From Phyto melanocephala (taxonomy: Eukaryota; Arthropoda; Insecta; Diptera; Rhinophoridae), in the NCBI GenBank assembly GCA_941918925.1, contig OW799233.1, forward strand, positions 73,566,578 through 73,630,577: 64,000 bases of DNA, read 5' to 3'. Below are positions 1 through 10,872 of this stretch, piece by piece; within the stretch, counting starts at the first letter, position 1, and each line of letters begins with the position of its first letter. Below the pieces are notes generated by a model. The model was given only the letters and a program-made list of their open reading frames with translations, did not search any database and was not told where the DNA came from. The position numbers were made by a program, and so were the translations under genes.

Positions 1-560
1 TAAATAAACTATTTTTATTTCATTTTTACAAAAAGATTGATATAAACCAATTATTTTTACCACAATATTTAAAAAGTAAGCGCTAAGCTGGGTGTCATCT
101 TCATTTTCCGTTATAACAATAATGCAAGGCATATACATATATCAGGTAGTCTTGATTCGTCAGCTGATTATTTTTTTCTTCACTTATTTTAAATTTTAGA
201 TGTCAAAGTCCACAGATAAAAAAAAACAATTTTCTCTCTTCTCGAATTTATTTTAAACATAAAAGTTCTCTCCGAACTGCAATTACCTAAGGACTAAATA
301 TGCCCTGCAATAATGTAAACCACAAGCCTATATTTGTAAAATTGTAGAATTTTACATCGAATTTTGTGGTATTTATGACGTTATAAATTTTATTAGTAGT
401 AGATTATGACATATGTATGTGAAAAGTTTTTAAAGTAGACGTGTAAAAAATCTGACGATTTGTAGTTAGATAATAAAACACAGAGACCATTATTCTTTCA
501 AGTTTTTGTTAATAGAGAAGATATATGAATTTAAGAAATGGCGTTATACATTAGTGATTC

Positions 561-765
561 GGACACACCTTTATTTTTATTTATTTATTTATTTTCATTT
601 CCTGTACAACAAGACAATGTCTTATGATTACAGTACAGGAGCGTAAAATGTTACAAGAATATTTAATTACATATGTATAATTATAACAAAATAAAAAATA
701 AAATATAAAGAAAAAGAAAAAAATACAATTATAAAGAATATAAGTCATATAAATCAAAAAAAAAA
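561..765 (-). repeat. LINE-like 3' tail with terminal hairpin (copy A)
   Basis: On the minus strand a short AT-rich segment ends in a hairpin (arms CCTGTAC and GTACAGG, with an inner GACAATGTC palindrome) followed by a (TAAA)n-type tail. A short hairpin plus a simple repeated tail is typical of LINE 3' ends. No coding sequence remains. The assignment rests only on this structure. Repeated at 22557-22756. Confidence 0.4.
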
Positions 766-1429
766 AACAAGTAACAGTGCTATATTCGGCCGTGCCGAAT
801 CTTTTATACCCTTCACAACGTGTAGTCATGCAATAACAATTGTTTGTATCACCATTCATCTCATACAAAAAAAAATATATTAAAAAAAAAATAAAATAAA
901 AAAATTACAAAAAAACATTAAAAAAAATTTAAAAGAAAAAATTTAAAAATTTTTCAAAAATTTTTTTAAAAAAATTAAAAAAAAAATAATAAAATATAAA
1001 TAATATATTAAATAAAATAAAATTTTTTTGGCTCAGCTGGAATTTGATGCCACGTTTACTCTAACCAGTATACATATACATATGTATGTTGTTGTTGTAA
1101 TTGTGAAAAAAAAACGAGGTGGTCGTAGTTTTTTTCTCATATCTCAGAAAGTTATGGGGCGATTGTGCCGAATTTCAATAGCGATTCATTCCTGGATATT
1201 TCCAAGAGATTGATACCATATACAGATCTGAGGAACATATAGTTGCTTTTAAAAGTTGATTTCAACCAACACACGGACAGACGGGCAGACGGTTAGGGCT
1301 TAATCGACTCCTCTATTCATAAGCTTTCAGAAAATATATACTTAATGGGGTCGGAAATGAAAATTGCAGAAATTACAAACGGAATGACAAAGCTATATAT
1401 ACCATTGTGCACCACAGGTGAAGGGTATA
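766..1429 (-). mobile_element. Dispersed mini-me-like repeat, copy A1
   Basis: This repeat occurs many times in the window. One end starts AACAAGTAACAGTGC followed by the hairpin ATTCGGCCGTGCCGAAT; the other ends GTGCACCACAGGTGAAGGGTATA. Between lie long A/T runs, a conserved GGCTCAGCTGG block, a GAGGTGGTCGT block, and a GACAGACGG (GTCY)n tract next to TATATACTTTATGGGGTC. The (GTCY)n tract recalls dipteran mini-me elements; that identification is from memory. A 61-codon open frame here follows the DNA repeat and is probably not a gene. Confidence 0.75.
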
Positions 1430-1458
1430 AAAAAAAAAAAAAAACAAGAGCAATTATG

Positions 1459-2221
1459 AACAAGTAACAGTGCTATATTCGGCCGTGCCGAATCTTATAT
1501 ACCCTTCACAACGTGTAGTCATGCAATAACAATTGTTTGTATCACCATTCATCCCATATAAAATACGTACATATGTATATACTGGTTAGACTAAATGTGG
1601 CATCGAATCCCAGCTGAGCCAAAAAAATTTTATTTTATTTTATTTAATATATTATTTATATTTTATTTTTTTTTTTATTTTTTTTTTAAATTTTTTTTAA
1701 ATTTTTTTAAAAAATTTTTTTAGAAAAATTTTTAAAAAATTTTTTTAAATTTTTTTTTAAATTTTTTTAAAATTTTTTTTTGTAGTTTTTTTTATTATTT
1801 TTTTTCTTATTTTTAATATTTTTTTTTTTTTTGTAATTTTTTTTTTTTGGTATGTTTTTTACATGTATGTATGTATGTATGTTGTTGTTGTAATTGTGAA
1901 AAAAAACGAGGTGGTCGTGGTTTTTTGCTCATATCTCAGAAAGTTATGGGGCGATTGTGCTGAATTTCAATAGCGATTCATTCCTGGATATTTCCAAGAG
2001 ATTAATACCATATACAGATCTGAGGAACATATAGTTGCTTCTAAAAGTTGATTTCAACCAACACACGGACAGACGGACAGACGGTCAGGGCTTAATCGAC
2101 TCCTCTATTCATAAGCTTTCAGAAAATATATACTTTATGGGGTCGGAAATGAAAATTGTAGAAATTACAAACGGAATGACAAAGCTATATATACCCTTGT
2201 GCACCACAGGTGAAGGGTATA
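1459..2221 (-). mobile_element. Dispersed mini-me-like repeat, copy A2
   Basis: Second complete copy, directly downstream of A1 and separated by a short A-rich spacer and the word AGCAATTATG. It has the hairpin end at the left, the (GTCY)n tract near 2066-2090, and the CACCACAGGTGAAGGGTAT end at the right. At the matching place in copy B a different subfamily member sits at a slightly different insertion point, so the two look like independent insertions. Confidence 0.75.
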
Positions 2222-2224
2222 AAA

Positions 2225-3510
2225 AAAGTTATATAAAAACATTTTGAAACTGTTAGCATTACGATTTAGTTGTTGATTTGGTGGTAGAGTGTTCCAAAGA
2301 CGAGCTGCATGAATAAAAAACTGCCATTCGGAGACTAAGGTTTGATGTCGTGGAATTATAATATTATGGTTCCTTTGAGAGTGAAAAAAATAAATATTTG
2401 GGGGTTTCACTGTTTATCACTCTGTGTAAAAAAATAAGTGTTCGGATTTTCAAAAGAGACTCCATACAGACTATTTGAAACGAATGAAACACGGTCAAAT
2501 TGTATAATACCGTACACATATTTCAGAGTATTGTTGAATAAGGTATTTAATTTTCTTTTGCTAACTGACTCACAGCTTGCAAACAGTTCACATCCATAAA
2601 TTAAACTTGGAATCAGATATGTCTTGGCAAGAAGAAGTCTTATCCTCAATGGGGTAAAGTATTGTGTCAACCATAGGGACCGTAACTTAATATAGGACTG
2701 ACCAACTAAAGAGTTCACACGATCGTTCCAAGTGAGACTACTGTTAAAAATTATTCCCAAATTTTTCGCTGCTTTCACAATCTCAATCCTCTCACCATTT
2801 ATGACAATATTATCAGCAATGGTGGGAACAATGGTATGAGCAATACTTTTCCTACATATAATAATGCACTTAGATTTGCGCGAATTCAAACAGAGCCCGT
2901 TTGCAGAAGCCCATAGGTATATTTTGTTTATTTCAGTATTTACAGATGATATACCTAAAGCAATACTATTCACAGGGCAACTTAAATAAAGTTGCACATC
3001 ATCCGCATACAAGTGGACTTTGCAATTGGATAATTGTTCAGGCAAATCATTTACATATATGGAAAAAAGAAGTGGCCCCAAAATAGAGCCCTGTGGCACT
3101 CCTTTAGTTAGAGATAAAGAGTTTGACCAAGAGTCATTAATACAAACTGATTGTGTTCGCACCGAAAGGTAAGAAAAAATGAGATTGGTAGATGTATTGG
3201 CAAATCGAAAAAAGTATCTCAGTTTACTAATGAGCATCTGATGATCCACTGTGTCAAATACCTTCGAATGATCAAGAAGCACTAAAAAGTTAATGTCCCC
3301 ATTATCGAGTCTCTGTCGTATATTCTCACATACCTCCGCAAGAGCTGTAATACAGCTATGACCCTGGAGAAATCCAGATTGCATGTTAGAAAGCAAGTTA
3401 TGTTCATTTATATATCCCAACATTTGGCTATACAATAGTTTTTCCAAAACTTTAGATAGATAGCACAAGATGGCTATCGGTCGGTATTCGCCATTTGATT
3501 TTGTTGCGGA
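2225..3510 (-). pseudogene. LINE-1 reverse transcriptase C-terminal half (copy A)
   Basis: The minus-strand frame 3468-2407 (353 codons), continued in another frame at 2410-2225, encodes a non-LTR reverse transcriptase. Visible blocks in order: a fingers motif LLDHSKVFDTVDH, the palm motif GVPQGSILGPLLF, the catalytic YADDVQLY, and the thumb region with LGIIFNSSLTW. The enzyme would copy element RNA at a nicked target. The frame runs upstream to 3510, where an insertion separates it from its N-terminal half at 6593-7412; joining the flanks restores a continuous reading frame. A frameshift near 2407 and the split make it inactive. Jockey/I-type clade is likely; exact clade uncertain. Confidence 0.85.
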
Positions 3511-6500
3511 TGGTTTGGAAATCCCTTAACTCTGGCACAGTTGGTGTGTTATCATGTGATGTTTTGCCTTTTTGTGTTTACCTTTCTGTTTGTGTGTTTC
3601 TGTATTTCCTCTGTTGTGTTGTTTATTTGTGTTGCTTGTCTGAATTTCAACTTGTTGATGTTTTTGATTGTCTGTATTTTTAGTTGTCTGTTATTTTAGT
3701 TTTAATTAATTTAATTTGTTAACTTATAATTTTGCATAAATGTCTTTGTAGTTTTTCTTGTTCGTGTATTTTTGTTTTGTTTTCTTTTATCTACACATTG
3801 TACTGTTGCCCGTACTGTAGTGTTGGTGTAGGCTTGAATAATAAAGTGTAAAAACTGACAATGTAGAATTGCAGAGTTGACTTTCCCATTCAAGCGAGGT
3901 TGGAATTTTGTTTGAAGAGAGTTGAGTTGAGAGTTTGAATTTAAGAACGTTAAATATGAATGGGCAGAATTACTTTTTAAATTTCTGAGATCCTGGTTGA
4001 AGAAAACTTCTAAAGGTACTTGAAAGGAAGAATATAGGTAACTTTTTATGTCGGAATGTTTTTGTTTCTTGTTAAAATAAAGGAAAATTTGGAATCGTCT
4101 GGAATTTATACATACATACATACATACATACATATTTTTTTTAGAAGATAATTTATTCTAGAAATTTTTAGAAAGAATTTAATATGTCGGATAGGCGGGA
4201 GAATTTTTAAAAAACAAATAGAGAATTTTATGGAATTTTTGTAGTTGAAAGAAGGAATATTTTTAAAGGAAGTTTCTATCGCCAAATAGTGTTTGAACTG
4301 CTTGTATCATTGTTTGTGAAAAATTCCAATTTATTTTTATAAAAACAAAAAAAGTCTATAAAGAAAAGGGAAAGAAAAAGTTATTTGATTGAAGTGAAGT
4401 TAAATTTTTATAATTGGCAAATAAGAAAGAAAATAAAAAACGTAAGAAAATGCAAATATATTTTTATAGTTATGGTAATTGTGTGTATTAATTTTAAATA
4501 TAGCTGGCTATATGGAGAAAATATTCTGAGACTAATTCAACAGGATTATAGAAAGGCTAACATTAGAGTCAACCAGAAGAGGAAGAAAATCGTAGTAAAC
4601 CTTTGTATGCATATAGCCAGGTAACAATCTATGATATGTTTTAACATTCAGCATTTTAAGAGAAGAAAGTGGAATAAATTGATTACTGGAGGTAGGGTTG
4701 CCATTTCTATTTTTAAAAAAAGAGGACGCCAGCATAAAAAATGTAGGACATTTGCCCAAAAAAAGAGGACACATTTAAAAAAAAATTAAATTTGATAAAA
4801 TTAACGACGCCATTTAAAATACAAAAACAAAATTTGTTTTTACGAAAAAACTTTATTTACAAAAATACAAACTTAACATATCATTCTGATTTAATGGTTG
4901 ACAGTTAAAACAACAAAAATTTCTTGCATTCATTATCGGGAATGTACACTTTTAAAAAGTTTACATATATTTTTCAGCACTTCAAATTTGAGCCAATATA
5001 TTACCATCGCATCTCTTTAAATATTTGCAAAACTCTAGGCAATCCATATCAAAATTATATTCACTTACTATATTTTTTGTTCAAGAATTTCTTCTATATC
5101 TGGAAAACAAACTTTATGAAAAACACACAACTGAGAAGCAGACCCCTTTGCCGATCTTTTTTAAAATAAAAGACAAGTTAAAATAGGCCATTTCGATAAA
5201 TAGCGACAATTAAGGATAATAAAACTAATTTTGTACAAAGAGAAGTTTCAAAATTGTACTTTTTGAAAACTAATTGTACGAGCACATAAATCTTTTTTTT
5301 ATACATTTTGTGACCTGTGATTTAAAGTTTAAATGTAAGAAAAAACTTCAGAGAAGGTGCAAAAAGCCGGACAACCCCGGACATTTGCTAAAAAAGAAGT
5401 AGGACAGCCCCGGATGCCCTAAAAAAGAGGACGGTGTCCGGGGAAAATAGGACGGATGGCAACCCTAACTGGAGGAAAAGAGAATCAAATTTGATTGTGA
5501 TAAGAATAAAGGAATTACATATATAAAGTAAAATTTTAATTATTAAATTGATTAAATTATCGTAATTGAGAATATGTTTGTTTTATGATTTTTTTTTTAT
5601 TTTTCAATTGAAATTTCATATATACTTTAATGTTTTGTTTTTTTTTTACATTTGTTATAAATATAATTATAAGAGTAAGCTTGTGTTAATTTTAATTTGT
5701 TTTATACAGTATTTTTTTTTGTAGAATAAGTAGGCAATACAATTTAGGTAAATTGAGGGAATATAAATTAAACAATAGAAAGCGCTTGAGTTACTTTTAT
5801 TTATTTGATAAAAACCGGAAATGAAAGAATAGATAAACGGATATAGGTTCTGATCAATAGGTGATTTTCGTTGTGATATACTCAGATTTTGTTTTGTAGG
5901 GGTTTACTAGCCTTAGGGAGCTCCTTTAGGGTAGAATAGAGTAAATTTTGGTGAAGTTTGAATCCTGTTGAGTGAGCCTAGAGATAACGATATTATATAT
6001 AATTTTTTTTATAGTAAAATTCATAAAATTCAAAGATTTTTTTTACCTCAATTGTTTAATTTGTTTTGCCTCAATTTTATTTATTTATTTTTGTTGTACA
6101 TTAGTTTTTTTTTGTCATATACTTATGTATATATAGGTATGTATATTGTTAATATAAATCATAGGATAAATATAAGAAAATTTTTTTGTATAGTTTAAGG
6201 GTAATTTAATTGTAAGTTTTTTTTTAATAAATACTTTTATAATGTTTTATTGTTGAAAAGAAAAATTTTATGCATTTGGAATAAGTCTTAAAGGGTATGG
6301 CATGAAGATAAGGTAAAGGTGGAAAAGTCGAATGTGTTTCAGGGTCACGAAACGAATTTAATGAGGATACTATCGTGACATGTTTGGGTGGGCAATGCAG
6401 GAGCATGACATCTGCTCTGAGAAGGTCAGCAGTATGGTATAAAGTAGATGGTTTGTTTAAGTTTTTTTTGTTTGTAGTATTTGTTAGACATTTTTTTTAT

Positions 6501-6592
6501 GTACGGCGTACCCAGTAAGGAGAGTTGGGACCCTCTAGGATATGCTTTATAGCGCTAGTCGGCAACCTTGCTGGTCAATACGGCCGTAACAA
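3511..6592. repeat. 3.1-kb insertion splitting LINE-1 (copy A), possible LTR-type sequence
   Basis: This block interrupts the LINE-1 coding frame cleanly: the LINE flanks CTTAGG and TTGCGGA rejoin in frame. On the minus strand it starts (T)TGTTACGGCCG and ends AAACCA, which resembles LTR termini (TG...CA). I see no clear target duplication and no reverse transcriptase inside. Without the hAT MITE nested in it the block is about 2.3 kb; the copy B equivalent is 2.2 kb. Contents are AT-rich, with weak frames that look like chance. A solo LTR or a degenerate non-autonomous element are the best guesses. Confidence 0.6.
4693..5467. mobile_element. hAT-type non-autonomous element (775 bp), copy A only
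   Basis: Termini are inverted repeats TAGGGTTGCCAT on both ends. The flanks are a perfect 8-bp direct duplication ACTGGAGG (4685-4692 and 5468-5475). Copy B holds one uninterrupted ACTGGAGG at the matching place (near 26655), a natural empty site. An 8-bp duplication is the hallmark of hAT elements. Subterminal DNA repeats words such as AGAGGAC and GGACA in both orientations. No transposase frame, so it needed an enzyme in trans. Confidence 0.9.
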
Positions 6593-7412
6593 CTTAGGTA
6601 TTGGAATAACTTTCGCATGTTTCCATCTTAACGGATACGCACCAGACATAATAGTAGTAAACAAATGAGTAATGTAAAGTAAAAATAAAGGCAAAATTAT
6701 CTTTACGAATTTTGGGTGCATATTATCAAATCCCACTGCGTTGGATTTCATCAAATGGATAATCGAGATAACATCATATTGAGAAACATAGGAAAATCTA
6801 AAGAACTCGTTATCAATATTAATATTCGACGAATGTGAGGAAAAATCGTAGAAGCCGAGGTTAGTTTGTGTCGAAGGAGTGCTTGTAAAAAATTCGTTAA
6901 GAGTATTTGCATCAATTTGGCAATCATTTTTCTTGTCAGTTTTGCCAATACCTATTTAACGGATAGCTTTCCAGGTTTGCTTAGAGTTTATTGCCGAGCT
7001 AAACCGTTGGGAATAATATTCGGTTTTTGCATGTTTAATTTGTCTATTGACATTTCTCGCAAGACAAAACTGAAGTTTTAGTTCCGGAGTTCTAAATTTT
7101 TTACACCTTGCATAAGTCACATCTCTTATGCGTATGGCATCCCTGACAGCTTCCGTACACCAGGGTTTTTGTTTCTGTATAATTTTCTTATATTTAAGTG
7201 GTACACTTTCGCTGTAAAGGTACTGAATATTGTGCTCCAAGAAAGAAGATTGATCATCGACTGAAGGCATATAATAAATATCACTCAAGAGATGTGTGAA
7301 AAAAGTTCGTACAAAGGATTATAGTCAATACTATTAAAGTCACGGAAACTAAAACACCGATTTACTGGTTGCACCCGAAAATTGTAGGTCAAGAAAATCA
7401 AATCATGTTTCC
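6593..7412 (-). pseudogene. LINE-1 ORF2, linker between endonuclease and RT (copy A)
   Basis: The minus strand encodes the region between the endonuclease and reverse transcriptase of the LINE whose C-terminal half lies at 2225-3510. Frames seen: 7288-6956 (with KQKPWCTEAVRDAIRIRD) and 6948-6751 in other registers, so several frameshifts are present. Upstream of 7288 a trace of the endonuclease end (HDLIFLTYNF) is readable to about 7412, where similarity stops, so the element is 5' truncated. It reads into CCAATACCTAAG at the insertion boundary. Not functional. Confidence 0.8.
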
Positions 7413-8511
7413 GTTATAAAAATAATATTAATAAAAAACCGCCAAATTACAGAATCTTACATTTAATTCTATCGGTTTTATTACGTTATAAATATAATTA
7501 AATAGACTTTAAAAGACACTGTGCTGGATAAATATTTATATCTATAACTACTTTTATAACTTAGCGGCCACACGTTCAAGTTTTTCTTTCAATTAACAAA
7601 ACACTCGAACTTTTTTGCTAATAGACTCACACTTTTCGAACTTAATTATAATTATTCCATTTAAGCTGTGAGTAGTATGGAACTGGGGAGGCACACTCAT
7701 CCCTATTGGATTCCCATAAGGATGAACTTTTATTTAAAATTTTCATTCCAATGGTAATTGCCCATAAGGATGATTTTTTGATAATAATTATAATTTTTCA
7801 TCTCTATGACAAAACTGCAAAGGGATGAGTTTTTATTAAAATGCAAAAGTTGGATTTTGGTTGATGATAATTTATATTATTAGCTTTTAATTCTATAAAG
7901 TTTCATTTATTTTATTCTTAATATATTTTCTTTTTGTTGTATATGCAATTTACCTATACGGATGACTTTTTTTATTATTGTCAAAATTTTTATTTTTTAA
8001 TAATGTAATATGAGATGAGAAATTGAAAGTAAGTAAGTAAGTAAAGTATGTCATACTAAATTTTTAATATTTTTGTATGAAATTAGGTTTTCGGTTGTTG
8101 GCCGCTATTTTGTTGTTGATTTTCTTTATATCTCAAGTTTCTTTTTATGATTTTTGTTTTAGTGTAATATTAAAATGTTATATATTAAAAATAATTTTGC
8201 CACCTATGTAGGCGATTTTAAATTATGATTTTAAGAAATTGTTAAGAGATTAATTTTTAAAGAGAAAATTATCGTTTGAGTGATTTTTATTAAAATAGTA
8301 AAGAGGAAAATTATGAGAAAATATATGGAAATAAACTCAAGTTGCACATAAATAAAAATCTTCTTAATTAACTAATAGATATAAAAGGATGATAATGATA
8401 ATATTTTTCCTCAGTAGTCCAATTAATTCTTCAAAGTATCATTAATAAGATGGTAAAAAACGCATTAATATTTAAAAAAATTGTTTTGCTAAATTATTTA
8501 AAATCTTTTAG
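7413..8511. other. AT-rich segment upstream of the 100-codon frame (copy A)
   Basis: No protein frame is supportable here. The segment contains the short word CCCATAAGGATGA more than once (around 7715-7770), a GTAAGTAAGTAA stretch near 8030, and long A/T runs. It ends in a pyrimidine-rich TCTTTTAG immediately before an ATG, which could be a splice acceptor. The same DNA is present in copy B, interrupted there by a mariner at 39679. Confidence 0.5.
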
Positions 8512-8814
8512 ATGTATGATCAAATAATAAACATTGCCCAAGGCAAAATGCCTGAGTATACAAGAATTGATGATATTCCTCTAAATCAACCATATAAAAT
8601 CTTGAAGTTTGAATGGAAGGAATCACAACATGAATCAAAAGTCATAGCATATTTGGATAATAATAATTGGTTTCATGTTCCTCAAAGAATTAAACAATTT
8701 TTGAATAAGGAGGAGTCATACTTATCTCAAATGAATAACAAAGTGTGGACAACTATTTACAAAGGTCGACAATTACCAAATGGTCTAGCAGTATTTGAAT
8801 TAAACTACAATTAA
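8512..8814 (+). CDS. Small protein of unknown function, 100 aa (copy A)
   Basis: An uninterrupted 100-codon frame from ATG to TAA in very AT-rich DNA. The protein is acidic to neutral and compact, with alternating hydrophobic segments (residues ~25-50, YKILKFEW and KVIAYLDNN) then WFHVPQRIKQFL and a C-terminal strand-like KVWTTIYKGRQLPNGL. Such a mix suggests a small beta-rich fold; I recall short OB-fold-like proteins of this shape linked to mobile DNA, but that is unverified. ATG follows TCTTTTAG, a possible splice acceptor, and AATAAA signals lie ~35 bases after the stop. Copy B keeps it open with five base differences, three of them changing an amino acid. No family assigned. Confidence 0.5.
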   Translation: MYDQIINIAQGKMPEYTRIDDIPLNQPYKILKFEWKESQHESKVIAYLDNNNWFHVPQRIKQFLNKEESYLSQMNNKVWTTIYKGRQLPNGLAVFELNYN

Positions 8815-9398
8815 GAATTTAATTTTAAGAACCTTTTCACCATAAAATAAATAAATAAATATAACACATTTTTTAATATGAAATTTCTAAACTACTTTTT
8901 ATTATTTCTATATATTAATATCTAAAAAATCTAAAGATAACAAGTTATCGTGTTACGTGCCGGTACATTTTAACTGCCAATTATATGGAACAAAAATAAA
9001 AAAAAATTTACGAATGTTTTACCACGCCAACTCAGGGTTAAGGGCATGAAAGGTGGTTTACTCGCCAGCTAGAGCGTAAGGTCAGTGGTTCTCAACCCGA
9101 GAATTGGCACGTGAACATATAACCGTACTCTACACGCCTTTAGAGTACTCCTGGGGTCTACGTAAATTGAAGTGGATGACTGTTGACCATGTTGATCCAT
9201 CTCCTACAATCGAGGTGTACCAATTGTGTTAGTTTTGTTCACTTTGTGTTTTCATATTTTTTTATTGATACAGGTTGGTTATCGTGGTAGTTCGCTGCAC
9301 GCCAACAGTCAAGTAGAGTCTATATGACTCCGTTTTGACAGGACCACATCACTCGTCAGCTTTTAATGTATCTCAGAATAAATCCAAGAGTCAGGGTA
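8815..9398. other. Non-coding stretch with poly(A)-like signals, then LINE-flank DNA (copy A)
   Basis: Repeated AATAAATAAATAAA motifs follow the 100-codon frame. From about 9000 the base composition becomes more balanced (GCCAGCTAGAGCG, TCTACAATCG), likely part of the LINE fragment that continues in 9399-9671. No open frame is convincing. Confidence 0.45.
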
Positions 9399-9671
9399 CT
9401 AGATCCACCCCGTGACCGTGAGGTATCTCAGTAGATAATTCAGTCCAACTTCAGATATCGCAGAGAGGCCATCCAGTACATGTTCGCCCAGAAATCTGTG
9501 TCTTTTAGCCGCCAGTGCAGGACATTCGCAGAGAAGGTGGAAAACCGATTCCTCCTTCTCTTTATCCAGACAGCTACTACAATGGTCGTTCGATGGAAGT
9601 CCGAGTCGACTTGCATGTTTGCCTAACATCCAGTGACCCGTCAATACCGCCAGCAACCTCGATACCGCCAA
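9399..9671 (-). pseudogene. LINE C-terminal RNase H/zinc-knuckle fragment (copy A)
   Basis: Ninety codons on the minus strand match the end of ORF2 in R1/Jockey/I-type LINEs: a segment SRLLAVLTGHWMLGKHASRLGL followed by a cysteine-histidine cluster (CSSC ... ESVFHLLCECPAL). In such LINEs this follows the RT or RNase H domain. The rest of the element is absent, so it is a 3' fragment. Its family differs from LINE-1 and LINE-2 here. The duplicate is at 42106-42378. Confidence 0.75.
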
Positions 9672-9779
9672 CCGACTCGAGGCTAGGTTAATAGGTTAAG
9701 ACCTCCCTAGAGCGAGTCCTTGCGTAAAGTTAGTCGGTGGATTTATTTAACCTATTGCGTACAAGGTCATGTAACAATA

Positions 9780-9952
9780 TTTTTGTTTTGTTTTTCAGTT
9801 TGTTTTATGAGCGGATGCGTGGCCAGTGAGAGGGTTGGAACCTGCCTGAGTTATTGCCACGAACAAGCTAGTCGGTTACCTCACTGGGCCAAAACGGTTC
9901 GTAACATAAATGGCCTCCGCTCATAAAACAAACTGAAAAATACAACAAAAAC
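9780..9952. repeat. Snapback palindrome with ~36-bp arms (copy A)
   Basis: The left arm (9780-9814) and right arm (9917-9952) are near-perfect reverse complements sharing TCAGTTTGTTTTATGAGCGG. The ~100-bp loop is GC-richer (GTTGGAACCTGCCTGAG). The structure lies just upstream of the BEL1 5' LTR and is repeated in copy B. It may be a foldback MITE or a rearranged LTR remnant. No target duplication was identified. Confidence 0.75.
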
Positions 9953-10007
9953 TAGTACATCAAATACTACACAAACTCCACCACACGAAGATTTCACGAG
10001 AGTCAGG

Positions 10008-10192
10008 TGTTTACTCCCGTTTTGCCCACCCAATCATGTCGCAGCAGCATCCGCTGTAAAATTTCCCTGCGACCCCGTACAAGCCTCCGTTCTTTAAGAA
10101 AAAACAATAAAACCCAAATTTCTATAATAATAAAAACTAATACCCGTGTTTCTCATTTTTTTATATTTTCTTTAAATATTTCGAGGAAAACA
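10008..10192 (+). repeat. BEL1 5' LTR (copy A), 185 bp
   Basis: It begins TGTTTACTCCCG and ends TTCGAGGAAAACA (TG...CA). The last ~120 bp match the 3' LTR at 49544-49812, while the first ~60 bp differ. It is followed at once by the leader TTTGGTCCTTCGAGCCGGAT. The preceding pentamer TCAGG resembles TCAGA after the 3' LTR of copy B, a likely target duplication with one change. The promoter and R/U5 of the element would lie here. Confidence 0.8.
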
Positions 10193-10328
10193 TTTGGTCC
10201 TTCGAGCCGGATATAAGCCCCCCGAGATCCTAGAAATATTTTAAGAAAATATTTTTATTTTCAGATTCCCCAGTGTTTTTATCTTTTGCCATATTTACCG
10301 CCATATTTTGTCATCCTCATAACTTTTT
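10193..10328 (+). promoter_or_regulatory. BEL1 primer-binding/leader region (copy A)
   Basis: Directly after the LTR comes TTTGGTCCTTCGAGCCGGAT, which contains a TGG and is placed where a tRNA primer would anneal. I recall the same leader word in other fly BEL-type elements. The tRNA was not identified. The leader continues to 10328, where a dispersed repeat is inserted. Confidence 0.65.
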
Positions 10329-10872
10329 ATCCCCTTCACACAGTGAAAAAGGGTATATATAGGTTTGCCATTCCGTGTGAAATTTCTACAATTTTCATTT
10401 CCGACCCGATAAAGTATATATTTCCTGAAAGCTTATGAATAGGGGAGTCAATTAAGCCCTGTCAGTCTGTCCGTGTGTATGTTGAAATCAACTTTTTGAG
10501 GCCCCTCGATATCGCTTTGGCCCGGGTGAGGTATTAAAATATTAGAAATATTTGGGAGTAGATCGGTATTGAAAATAAGAACAATGGGTACATAAACAAC
10601 TGAGATATGAGCAGAAACCCACGACCACCTCGATTTTTTTTTCACAAAAACAACATTACAACAACATACATACATACAAACGTGCATACTGGCTACGGTA
10701 AACGTGGCATCGAATCCCAGCTGAGCCAAAATTTTATTTTTTTATATTTTTTTTTTATTTTTTATTTAATATATTTATATTTTTATTGTTATTTTTTTAA
10801 ATTTTTGTTTGTTTTATATTTATTATTTATATTTCAATTGTTTTTTTTTAATTTTTTTTATTTTATATATTA
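10329..10872 (+). mobile_element. Dispersed mini-me-like repeat A3, left part
   Basis: It starts with the CCCTTCACACAGTGAAAAAGGGTAT hairpin-type end (second subfamily), then TATATAGG, CCGACCCGATAAAGTATATAT, the CAGTCTGTCCGTGTG tract, a GACCACCTCGA block and the GAATCCCAGCTGAGCC block. It is cut at 10872 by nested insertions; its right end resumes at 15117-15374 with the GCACGGCCGAAT hairpin. Copy B has an internally shortened version at 43033-43550. Confidence 0.75.

Noticed and set aside
581..868. 95-codon minus-strand frame
   Set aside because: Low-complexity translation of the LINE-like tail and the start of a dispersed repeat; the same frame in copy B is broken differently.
766..2221. 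Helitron identity for the dispersed repeat
   Set aside because: A hairpin lies near one end, but I see no CTRR terminus and no clear TC start, so I did not call it a Helitron.
3495..3683. Cys-rich 62-codon frame, repeated at 25564
   Set aside because: Starts in LINE-1 and runs into T/G-rich insert DNA; hydrophobic translation of a TTTGTGTT-rich tract.
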